From Candidatus Microgenomates bacterium (GTDB lineage: Bacteria > Patescibacteriota > Microgenomatia > UBA1406 > GWC2-37-13), in the NCBI GenBank assembly GCA_016178125.1, contig JACOTV010000057.1:1-6007 (forward strand): a stretch of 6,007 nucleotides of DNA, written 5' to 3'. Shown piece after piece: positions 1-5,587 of this stretch (the first letter of the stretch is position 1; each line of letters starts with the position of its first letter). The notes beneath the pieces were generated by a model. The model worked only from the letters and a program-made list of their open reading frames with translations. It was not told the origin of the DNA and did not search any database. The position numbers were made by a program, and so were the translations under genes.

Positions 1-2
1 AA

Positions 3-1796
3 ATTATACAACCAGATCCTTCCGTAGCGGCCGAGCAAAGTTACCCGCACCGCTATTCTATGGAAACAGTTCCCGCACCAGTAGGCGCGGAGGTGACGGA
101 GTTTGAGCGCACCCCCGAGGGTTATTTAGAACTTGAGTGGCAATATCGTGAAGTTCAAGGGGCTTTGGCATTGGATTTTGGCAATACCGTAGCAACGACA
201 ATGAGCCGTGCCGATCTGGAAGCGTCGGTTAAAGAACATGTCGATAACATGAATGCTGAACGCGTGGCCGTAGAAGCTGAACCAATAGATATTAGACGGG
301 TTGACGAAACATTCTTACGCCGCCTAGCTAACCTTAAAACCTTTGATAAAGAAGGTACTGCCTATCTCAAGCAGTTAGCCCGTCCTCTCTGGCAAGAACA
401 CTTGCCCCAAGATGATACTCCTGAAGCTAATGACAAGTGGGAGGCTTTTAAGAGCCAGTACCCAGAACACATGCAAATCAACCTGGAAGAACTCCGTTTA
501 TTGGATGGCAAAATGCGTGTACTCTCCGCTGATGAAGAATTACAAGGCCGCGTGCAAGAAATTCATGGTGAACATCTGGAAGTTATGCGGGCGGCTTCCG
601 CTTTTGTCGGTGCTGACCGCAAAGTAGACGAACTCTCCCGTAAAATAGTTGGGCTATACCAAGGCGCGGCGGTGTCCAACCGCTCATTAACCACCGCTGA
701 AAGCCGTCATGTTGAGCGTCTGCAAGCGCAACAAATACAGATTCGGGCAAATCGTGGCAAAGAGATCACGACCCCAGACATGCTAGATAAAGTAAAAGTT
801 GAACTTCGGAATCGTATGGATATCCAGCGTCGCCGCGACTTCGAACAAGGCTTGGTATTAACTGATTCAATGAAAGCAATTATTAACGAATTATTACCAT
901 CCTTGGCGCAAGGCAGGCCAGCCCTACTCGTTGGTGAAACCGGTGGAGCTAAAACCGCCTTGGCTGAATATATTTCTCATCAGTATTTTGGCGTTGAGCC
1001 AGAGTTTATTTCTGGTTACGGGGATGTGAACAGTTATCAGGTCATGGGCAAGATGAGCTTGAGGAACGAAGAAGGTACAACGGTATCGGATTTTGTACCA
1101 GGCCCCATCATACGTGCTATGGAAGAAGGCCGGCCATTGATACTAGATGAAATTAACGCTATGCCTGCCGAATTCTTAAAGCGTCTAAACAAGATTGTCC
1201 AGCTTCGCCCAGGTGATACCTTTGTCGTCCAGGAAGACTCTGGCCGAGAAGTCACCATTAAGCCCGGCTTCTTTATTATTGGAACAGCAAACGAAAAGTC
1301 CAAGCGATATAAAGGTATTGAGGACTTAAGCGTTGAATTCCAAAACCGCTTTGGCGCAAATGTCATACGCGTGCATTATCCTGACCACGATGTAGTCTTT
1401 GGACAACCCCCAGTTGAAAATACTATTATTGCAAAAGCGGCTCTTACTGACCGTTCGGGCCAAATGGTTGGCGGAATTGACCCTAAAGAACTGGAACGGT
1501 TTGTTCGCGCCTGCTTTATTACTCAACAGGTATTCACCGGCAACTTTGGCAAAGGCTTTAACGACTTCGTGACATCAGAGCGCATTGGGGATAATAAGCC
1601 AGGTCTTGATGAGGCGGTGTTAGCACCTCGTACAATGGTGTCATTATTAGAGAAAGTTCGTGACTCTTACGGCAAAGTCAGCCTCGATCAGGTTCTTCGC
1701 CGTTTCGTAAATGGTATTAAGAGTGATAATGACAAACTGCAAATGACTACTATCCTGAAAGGACAATTTTTCTTAGGGGAAGAGAAGGCCGAATAA
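3..1796 (+). CDS. MoxR/dynein-type (AAA_5-like) AAA+ ATPase, 5' end beyond the window
   Basis: This is a AAA+ ATPase of the MoxR/dynein-related group, which uses ATP hydrolysis to remodel or load partner proteins. Numbered from the ATG at 60, Walker A is GETGGAKT at 292-299 and Walker B is LILDE at 360-364. Sensor-1 Asn is N411 in IIGTAN, a probable arginine finger is R430 in EFQNRF, and a sensor-2-like LAPR motif has R524. Residues 1-270 are charged and mostly helical-looking, with no domain I can name. The ATG at 60 has no Shine-Dalgarno sequence, and the frame stays open upstream to base 3 (19 more codons, ending ...SYPHRYS before the Met), so the true start is probably left of the window. 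Its TAA directly abuts the next ATG, implying co-transcription and coupled translation with its partner. The ATPase assignment is firm; the substrate is unknown. Confidence 0.88.
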   Translation: MIQPDPSVAAEQSYPHRYSMETVPAPVGAEVTEFERTPEGYLELEWQYREVQGALALDFGNTVATTMSRADLEASVKEHVDNMNAERVAVEAEPIDIRRVDETFLRRLANLKTFDKEGTAYLKQLARPLWQEHLPQDDTPEANDKWEAFKSQYPEHMQINLEELRLLDGKMRVLSADEELQGRVQEIHGEHLEVMRAASAFVGADRKVDELSRKIVGLYQGAAVSNRSLTTAESRHVERLQAQQIQIRANRGKEITTPDMLDKVKVELRNRMDIQRRRDFEQGLVLTDSMKAIINELLPSLAQGRPALLVGETGGAKTALAEYISHQYFGVEPEFISGYGDVNSYQVMGKMSLRNEEGTTVSDFVPGPIIRAMEEGRPLILDEINAMPAEFLKRLNKIVQLRPGDTFVVQEDSGREVTIKPGFFIIGTANEKSKRYKGIEDLSVEFQNRFGANVIRVHYPDHDVVFGQPPVENTIIAKAALTDRSGQMVGGIDPKELERFVRACFITQQVFTGNFGKGFNDFVTSERIGDNKPGLDEAVLAPRTMVSLLEKVRDSYGKVSLDQVLRRFVNGIKSDNDKLQMTTILKGQFFLGEEKAE

Positions 1797-2687
1797 ATGG
1801 TCTCACCTAATTCCTCTGACTTTTCTTTTGATCTATACCCTGGGCTGGACGCCGATCTGGACGCGGCTTATGAACGAAATATAGCTCAAGGCACCGCTTC
1901 TCCGGAAGACGTTGCAACTTCTGGGTTAGCCGCTGTCGTACAGGAAGCTTTAGTAAAAGCACCAGTCCCAAGCAGTGAAACTCTAAATCCTGAAGCCAGT
2001 TTATGGGCTGTTGAGGAATTAATGCCAGTTCTTACATCCTGGAAACGTTACGATACACATTTTAGTAGCTTTATGCCAGATATGAGCGATATATCCCGTA
2101 ACTTGGTACTTGTACCCTGGCGCGAAATGAAGGCTCGTTTGAGTGACTTTGGTGGTTGGCTTGAAGGATTACGCGAGACCCAAGGTCTTCCGAAGGATTA
2201 TATTAACGACCAACTCCTGACAGCAATTCAAACTGACCAGGCGATTTACCGTACCCCCAATCTGCCCGATCAAATGATTAGTATGTCTACGTACCTGGAT
2301 CGAAAGATTGAACAAGACGGCTCATGGGGTATTATGTTGGCTCAAACCAGTGATGAGGCAGGCATAGATGTTCTTAAAGGCCAAAGTCCTGACCAACTAA
2401 CCGAAAATGGCGAGAAAGATTTTAAGGTAGCTGGCCAGCAGGTAGACGCTATGGGAATTTTTGAATGGATCGCTCTAACGCTACAAGAAAATCCCCGTAT
2501 GTTATCGTCAAAGGATTACTCATGGCTTTTAGCTAACCGTTTCACGGATTCGAGTGGCGGCCCGCTGGTGCCGTTTGGCTGTTGGGACGTTGGTCAGGTC
2601 GGGTCGTTCTTGAACGACGCTGACTACCAGTACGACAACACCCGCCCTCGTCTCGCAGTGATGAATAGTTTACTATTTGGTTATTGA
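1797..2687 (+). CDS. Unrecognised 296-aa Trp-rich protein, partner of the AAA+ ATPase
   Basis: I do not recognise this family. The ATG follows the ATPase stop codon with no gap. A purine-rich stretch with AAGG at 1785-1788, 8 nt upstream, can serve as the ribosome binding site, so the start is secure and the two genes are very likely one operon. No signal peptide or membrane segment is visible. The first 65 residues are acidic and rich in Ala and Ser. The rest is helical-looking with scattered tryptophans (residues 70, 82, 108, 121, 177, 224, 243, 263), including a W-R-E...F-G-G-W patch at 108-121. The C-terminus is rich in Gly, Tyr and Asn. MoxR-type ATPases are often paired with a VWA-domain protein, but this one shows no MIDAS DxSxS motif. 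By position it is best viewed as a substrate, adaptor or structural partner of the ATPase; that is inference only. It ends in TGA. Confidence 0.8.
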   Translation: MVSPNSSDFSFDLYPGLDADLDAAYERNIAQGTASPEDVATSGLAAVVQEALVKAPVPSSETLNPEASLWAVEELMPVLTSWKRYDTHFSSFMPDMSDISRNLVLVPWREMKARLSDFGGWLEGLRETQGLPKDYINDQLLTAIQTDQAIYRTPNLPDQMISMSTYLDRKIEQDGSWGIMLAQTSDEAGIDVLKGQSPDQLTENGEKDFKVAGQQVDAMGIFEWIALTLQENPRMLSSKDYSWLLANRFTDSSGGPLVPFGCWDVGQVGSFLNDADYQYDNTRPRLAVMNSLLFGY

Positions 2688-2719
2688 TTCTTTCTTTTTC
2701 CTTCTTTTCTTTTTATTCC
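2688..2719 (+). other. Near-pure polypyrimidine tract after the ATPase operon
   Basis: Immediately after the TGA of the 296-aa gene, 31 of 32 bases on the plus strand are pyrimidines (T runs broken by C; the only purine is A at 2715). No stable hairpin precedes it, so it is not a standard intrinsic terminator. It could be a Rho-type or degenerate terminator, or a marker of an old insertion boundary. Confidence 0.5.
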
Positions 2720-2728
2720 AGGCCCACA

Positions 2729-2753
2729 ATACCCCAGCCGTAAGGCTGTGGGA
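2729..2753 (+). repeat. Hairpin repeat copy 1
   Basis: In CCCCAGCC-GTAA-GGCT-G-T-GGG the arms form a 5-bp stem (2735-2739 with 2744-2748), a bulged T2749 and 3 more base pairs (2732-2734 with 2750-2752). The loop is GUAA, a GNRA tetraloop. A second copy starts exactly 40 bp downstream. Confidence 0.75.
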
Positions 2754-2768
2754 TGCATGAAACAGCTA

Positions 2769-2793
2769 ATGCCCCGGCCGTAAGGCCGTGGGA
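2769..2793 (+). repeat. Hairpin repeat copy 2
   Basis: Apart from a base ahead of the stem (G2771 versus A2731), this is the same sequence as copy 1 with two substitutions: G2776 for A and C2787 for T. These positions pair with each other, so the A-U pair of copy 1 is a G-C pair here. The bulged T and GUAA loop are kept. This compensatory pair suggests the folded form was selected. Confidence 0.75.
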
Positions 2794-2856
2794 AGTTTAC
2801 TCAAACCTACACGATTGTAGCGCTATTTGGCGCAAGTGTGAATGTTTGGTCTATAA

Positions 2857-2886
2857 GTTACAAGCGGCGCTTAGTTAAAAAGTAAC
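2857..2886. repeat. Nested small palindromes ahead of the recombinase
   Basis: A perfect 11-bp palindrome AAGCG-G-CGCTT lies at 2862-2872. GTTAC at 2857-2861 is mirrored by GTAAC at 2882-2886. The position just upstream of a serine recombinase would suit a recombination or operator site, but short palindromes arise easily by chance and no duplicate copy marking a second att site is seen. Confidence 0.2.
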
Positions 2887-2941
2887 CTTCTAGCTTAAAC
2901 TCCTAGACTTCCTGGCTCTTCGCGGTACTCTGTTCCTTGCT

Positions 2942-3733
2942 ATGGAAAAGCAAGAGATAAAATACTGTCTGTATGCCTGCAAATCGACTGAGAGTGATGA
3001 ACGCCAAGCAATAATCTCCATTGACTCACAAATCAAGGAAATGACGGCTATGGCTGACCGTGAGGGGCTGAAGATCATAGAAATCAAGCAAGAGAGCCAT
3101 TCAGCAAAGCAATCAGGGCAACGGCCAGTCTTCCTACAGCTCTTAGCTGATCTTCGTAGCGACAAGTTTCAAGGGGTGCTGACGTGGGCACCAGACCGGT
3201 TATCCCGAAATGCAGGCGATCTCGGCTCACTCGTCGACTGCTTCAGTAATACGCCGAACGAGAAGTTCCTGCTGATGATCCTGTGTAGCCAAGCCAAACT
3301 GGAGAACGACAACGGAGGCGTGAACGTCAAACGTGGCATTAGAGCCAAGTGCGAAATGGGCTGGCGGCCATGCATGCCGCCAATAGGCTACCACAATCGT
3401 GCCTTTAATGGTGTGAAGGATATTGTTGAAGATCCTGAGCGAGCACCGTTCATTAAAGCAATGTTTGAGCGGGTAGCCTTAAGAGGCGATAGTGGCCGGA
3501 CAGTTAAGAAATGGCTGGATAAACAAGCTTTTACCACCCGATCAGGTGCACAAGTGACCCTGAGCCAGATCTACCTTATGCTAAAGAACCCTTTTTACTA
3601 CGGTATCTTTGAATATCCTAAGAAAAGCGGCACTTGGTATGATGGTTTACATCCAAAACTTGTGAGTAAGGAGCTGTTTGATCAAGTACAAGATCGTCAC
3701 TTTTGTTGGATTCAGCGAGTTGTTCAAAAATAA
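2942..3733 (+). pseudogene. Large serine recombinase, truncated and probably inactive
   Basis: The N-terminal resolvase domain (residues about 7-135) is followed by the start of a Recombinase domain (about 140-250). Such enzymes integrate, excise or invert mobile DNA by serine-linked strand exchange. Visible motifs are the catalytic Ser15, ESHSAKQSGQRPVF (R61) and DRLSRN (R86, R89). Three defects are seen. The Arg of the family's Y-A-R-x-S motif is Cys13 (codon TGC, one transition from CGC). Only about 25 residues separate R89 from the MIL motif, where gamma-delta resolvase has about 40, so a core strand and flanking loops are missing. Homology ends near residue 251 (base 3694), followed by a short unrelated tail, so the zinc ribbon and coiled coil of full-length members (usually 450 residues or more) are absent. 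No Shine-Dalgarno sequence precedes the ATG. The upstream frame is open only to a TAG at 2891. Confidence 0.8.
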
Positions 3734-3848
3734 GGGACGCATTAACTTCATCAAAATATGTTTTATTGTAATTTTTATGAGACTTCGTGATAGGTAATTT
3801 CCAGAATTCAGGGAATTCTGTCCTCACATTTTCAATTACTTTAGACAC
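3618..3848 (-). pseudogene. Unrecognised 76-aa frame, apparently truncated at the recombinase junction
   Basis: The likely start is GTG at 3848, preceded by GGAG with 5-nt spacing; a TATAAT box lies further upstream. The first about 50 residues (SKVIENVRTEFPEFWKLP..., Lys/Asn-rich, with FDEVNASLIFEQLAESNK) look like ordinary protein in an AT-rich gene. The last about 25 residues are read antisense to the recombinase. The plus-strand recombinase loses homology near 3694, and this frame enters antisense recombinase sequence at the same place. I therefore read it as the 5' piece of a gene whose remainder was replaced at a recombination junction. The family is unknown. It could also be a chance frame. 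Confidence 0.35.
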
Positions 3849-3898
3849 ATAAACTCCAATTTATAACTCGTAGAGGGTTTATAAGCATATTACACAAC

Positions 3899-3904
3899 AT
3901 TATA
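3899..3904 (-). promoter_or_regulatory. Candidate -10 box for the minus-strand frame at 3848
   Basis: On the minus strand this reads TATAAT, a perfect -10 hexamer, about 50 nt upstream of the GTG start. No good -35 is seen at 16-18 bp spacing, and perfect -10 boxes are common by chance in DNA this AT-rich. Confidence 0.25.
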
Positions 3905-4136
3905 CTCTGTTTACGACGATTTATCATCTATAACGCAGCTATTTGTTAGACTTTACAAGAGTTTCGTTTAGTATTTAATATTGTTTTCTGAAGTTGGCTG
4001 TGCTTGTCTTTAGATAGAGCTTCGGCTCAACATTAACAAGTAACCAATTTAATGAACGAACATCAAGGTTCAAGTTCTGACTATAAATGAAAGCATAATT
4101 AAGCTTTTGCTTTTTAACCTATCAACAAAACCTAAA

Positions 4137-4180
4137 AACGTTAATATATTACTAGACACATGTTAACGTCGTTAATATAT
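4137..4180. repeat. CGTTAA repeat cluster, possible operator
   Basis: CGTTAATATAT occurs twice (4139-4149 and 4170-4180, 31 bp apart). An inverted half-site TTAACG at 4163-4168 forms a perfect 13-bp palindrome, TTAACG-T-CGTTAA, with the second copy. The cluster ends about 25 bp before the extended -10 at 4205, where a regulator controlling that promoter would sit. Confidence 0.35.
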
Positions 4181-4204
4181 CGATGATGATATGTGGCTTT
4201 TTAC

Positions 4205-4213
4205 TGCTATAAT
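4205..4213 (+). promoter_or_regulatory. Extended -10 promoter element
   Basis: TGCTATAAT matches the extended -10 consensus TGnTATAAT exactly. An extended -10 can work without a -35, and none is evident. Initiation would fall near 4220, just before the foldable segment at 4226-4317. Confidence 0.4.
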
Positions 4214-4314
4214 TTTCGTGTAGATGGAATGCGTGGGTTGGTCTTCGATGACCATTGTACCCAAAGCGCCATCAATTTGGATTTTGCTCGAAATTCCTCG
4301 ATGCTGAAACGCAT
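4207..4314 (-). CDS. Possible 35-aa peptide or gene remnant
   Basis: An ATG at 4314 opens a 35-codon frame (MRFSIEEFRAKSKL..., ending TAG). GGAGGA directly abuts the ATG, too close for good initiation. The frame is also open upstream back to a stop at 4402, with ordinary-looking composition (VAELVASSILRST...) but no canonical start. That pattern fits the end of a decayed gene better than a working small protein. The product is not recognised. It overlaps the candidate RNA on the other strand, and the two readings compete. Confidence 0.2.
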   Translation of the reverse strand: MRFSIEEFRAKSKLMALWVQWSSKTNPRIPSTRKL

Positions 4315-4323
4315 TCCTCCACG
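4220..4323 (+). ncRNA. Candidate structured RNA (or gene relic)
   Basis: GGAATGCGT at 4226-4234 pairs perfectly with ACGCATTCC at 4309-4317, closing a segment of about 92 nt. Inside is a hairpin at 4235-4262 (GGGT/ACCC, then TGGTC/GACCA, with a 4-nt bulge and a TTCGAT loop). A second hairpin at 4286-4304 (GC-TCGA/TCGA-t-GC) has a single bulge. The segment is more GC-rich than its flanks and lies just downstream of an extended -10. A T6 run at 4337-4342 does not directly follow a stem, so termination is unclear. It matches no RNA family I know and does not fit tRNA geometry. The opposite strand carries a short open frame, so a coding relic is the main alternative. Confidence 0.3.
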
Positions 4324-4410
4324 TTTATTATCTCTATTTTTTGAGTCAGTTTTGTATATTTGAGTTGATCGTAATATTGAACTAGCTACAAGCTCTGCAA
4401 CCTACTCATT

Positions 4411-5455
4411 CTATTGGTTCTTACCACTAAACAATGTAATGTATTTATCATATGCAAAAAGTCTATTCCTGCTAAGCCCAGTAATCTCTTCTAATATACC
4501 TATTCGTTCAAGTTCTGATACTAGACTGTTGGCAGATTGAGGTGTTATTTTGAGATATTCAGCTGCATCATTGACTGCTATGATTGGTTTACTATAAAGT
4601 AGTTCGATAAGTTTACCAGCCGGATGAGCTCTTCTTCCTAGTTCTAGAATTTTTTGTGAATCAGTCTGGCGCAATAACATAATCGCTTGCAGAGTATCAA
4701 CAGCACGCTTAGAAGTTTCACTTACACCAACTAAAAAGAATTTAAGCCAATGTTCGAGATCGTTATGTGTTCTGACTCGACTTAGCGAATCATAGTACTC
4801 TTCACGATGGCGTTCAAAGAATTCTGATAAATATAAAATTGGTCGATGTAACATTTTCCTATCGATTAGATAAAGAATTATTAGTAAGCGACCAAGTCGT
4901 CCATTACCGTCTAGATATGGGTGAATAGTTTCAAATTGATAGTGAGCAATACCGGCCTTTATCGATCCAGTTTTGACTTTTTCGGATACTGCCAGGTTGT
5001 TTACCTGAACCTCGTACGCCCTGAAGTAGGATTGCGTGGGTTTCATTGAGTAGGCGTGAAATAATAGGAAGCCTTTCTAAATTATCTAATGCATATTTCA
5101 TCGCTTCTATATAATTTTGTACTTCGTGCCAGTCATCTCTACGTTCTGGTGCAACATCCTCAACACGCATAAGTGCCTCGTCCATGTTAGTTTGAGTACC
5201 CTCTATTTTATTTGATGCAGTCGCCTCTTTTGTCTCATGTATTCTGATAAAAAAGTTTATATCGGGCACGAATCTAGCATATGCATTTAGTTCACCGAGT
5301 CTATGTGTCGCTTCTTCCAGTAGTCTTGCAAGCTTGGGATCTTGTGGGTGAAAATCAATAGGCGTATCAGAAGGCAAAAAATAACTATATTCATATCCGG
5401 TATCGGCATGGGCTTTCCTGATATTTCCTGCTATAAAGGGTTTTTTATTGTTCAT
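4411..5455 (-). pseudogene. Fic-family AMP-transferase with C-terminal winged helix, broken by an internal deletion
   Basis: Fic enzymes transfer AMP from ATP to target hydroxyls. The 5' part (ATG at 5455, frame to 4931) has the class II inhibitory motif SNKIEG at residues 81-86 (inhibitory Glu85), then ends ...IRKSQNWI and hits TGA. The 3' part, in another frame, resumes at KAGIAHYQFETIHPYL with the catalytic HPYLDGNGRLGR, then a helical region and a C-terminal winged helix (last about 70 residues). Intact relatives carry roughly 40 residues between SQNWI and the equivalent of KAGIAHYQFETIHP, including the target-binding flap. Here the two blocks join directly at about 4958-4966. The lesion is therefore an out-of-frame deletion of over 100 bp, not a one-base slip. 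The product cannot be a working Fic enzyme, although a reinitiated C-terminal piece with the winged helix is conceivable. Confidence 0.85.
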
Positions 5456-5461
5456 GGAGCC

Positions 5462-5490
5462 ATTATTTCACAAAATTATCTTTATGTAAA
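5462..5490 (-). promoter_or_regulatory. Putative leaderless promoter of the fic gene
   Basis: Read on the minus strand, TTTACA (5490-5485) matches the -35 consensus at 5 of 6 positions. After a 17-bp spacer, AATAAT (5467-5462) matches the -10 at 5 of 6. Initiation 7 bp further on falls on the A of the fic ATG at 5455. There is no Shine-Dalgarno sequence before that ATG, consistent with a leaderless mRNA. The -35 lies inside one of the TTTATGTAAA repeats. Confidence 0.45.
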
Positions 5491-5494
5491 GTTA
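5481..5494 (+). repeat. Operator-like repeat copy 1, over the fic -35
   Basis: TTTATGTAAAGTTA is identical to the copy at 5521-5534, exactly 40 bp away. Its core TTTA-TG-TAAA is itself a near-palindrome, and it overlaps the proposed fic -35. Confidence 0.55.
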
Positions 5495-5512
5495 TACAAT
5501 TAAAATTTCTTA

Positions 5513-5562
5513 ATAATCATTTTATGTAAAGTTAAACTCTAAAATTTACATAAAATGATTAT
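5513..5562. repeat. Perfect 18-bp inverted repeat between radC and fic
   Basis: ATAATCATTTTATGTAAA (5513-5530) and its exact complement (5545-5562) flank a 14-nt loop. Each arm contains the TTTATGTAAA core; the left arm runs into repeat copy 2 (TTTATGTAAAGTTA, 5521-5534). It sits after the radC stop and before fic on the same strand. It could be an operator, a transcript-end hairpin for radC, or both. It is AT-rich and lacks a following T run, which argues against a standard terminator. On the plus strand, TTTACA (5545) and CATAAT (5567), 16 bp apart, also resemble a promoter. Confidence 0.6.
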
Positions 5563-5587
5563 GTTTCATAATTTTTAAGATTCCTCA

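Larger units (their letters stand above)
2721..2804 (+). mobile_element. Orphan IS200/IS605-like right end / omega-RNA 3' scaffold remnant
   Basis: The segment holds two GC-rich hairpins joined by a linker containing ATGAAACAG, followed by GGGAAGTTTAC and then TCAA at 2801-2804. From memory of the family, IS200/IS605 right ends, which double as the 3' part of the TnpB omega RNA, often read GAAACAG-hairpin-(G)GGG-AGTTCAC. TCAA is the known right cleavage tetranucleotide of IS608, although a 4-base match means little alone. No tnpB or Y1 transposase lies in the window; the gene to the left is the unrelated 296-aa protein. If the reading is right, this is a solo end left by deletion, or a non-autonomous palindromic element. 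The identity is resemblance, not proof. Confidence 0.45.
3849..4206. other. AT-rich gene-free stretch
   Basis: I see no gene here, only frames of a few codons. The visible items are the -10-like box at 3899, a GAGC-TTCG-GCTC hairpin at 4017-4028 with a UUCG tetraloop, and the CGTTAA repeats at 4137-4180. The hairpin lacks a T run on either strand, so it is not an intrinsic terminator. Confidence 0.5.

Noticed and set aside
412..627. Plus-strand 71-codon frame inside the ATPase gene
   Set aside because: It lies wholly within the ATPase coding region in another frame and has no supporting signal.
1037..1526. Minus-strand open frames inside the ATPase gene (1037-1366 and 1326-1526)
   Set aside because: They are antisense to strongly conserved AAA+ motifs, protein-unlike, and without ribosome binding sites.
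2547..2561. DSSGG in the 296-aa protein as a VWA MIDAS site
   Set aside because: It does not fit DxSxS, and the surrounding fold signals of a VWA domain are missing.
2729..2793. CRISPR-like spacing (two repeats, constant 40-bp period)
   Set aside because: There are only two copies, each internally folded with a 15-bp gap, and no cas gene or further repeats.
2890..3375. Minus-strand open frames opposite the recombinase (2890-3165 and 3169-3375)
   Set aside because: They are antisense to recognisable recombinase motifs; composition is biased and unlike a real protein.
3801..3823. CAGAATTC / GAATTCTG inverted repeat as a regulatory site
   Set aside because: It is short and falls inside the coding-like part of the minus-strand frame; it adds nothing beyond chance.
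4017..4028. GAGC-TTCG-GCTC hairpin as an intrinsic terminator
   Set aside because: The stem is only 4 bp and no T run follows on either strand.
4226..4317. tRNA gene on either strand
   Set aside because: The closing helix and inner hairpins do not match acceptor/T-arm geometry: there is no 7-nt T loop next to the acceptor and no plausible anticodon arm.
4931..4933. UGA recoded as Gly or Trp, as in some candidate-phyla bacteria
   Set aside because: Reading through gives no Fic-like sequence, and UGA cleanly ends the 296-aa gene at 2685-2687.
4411..5455. Programmed frameshift in fic
   Set aside because: There is no slippery run at the frame switch, and the conserved linker sequence is absent in both frames, so shifting frames could not restore the protein.
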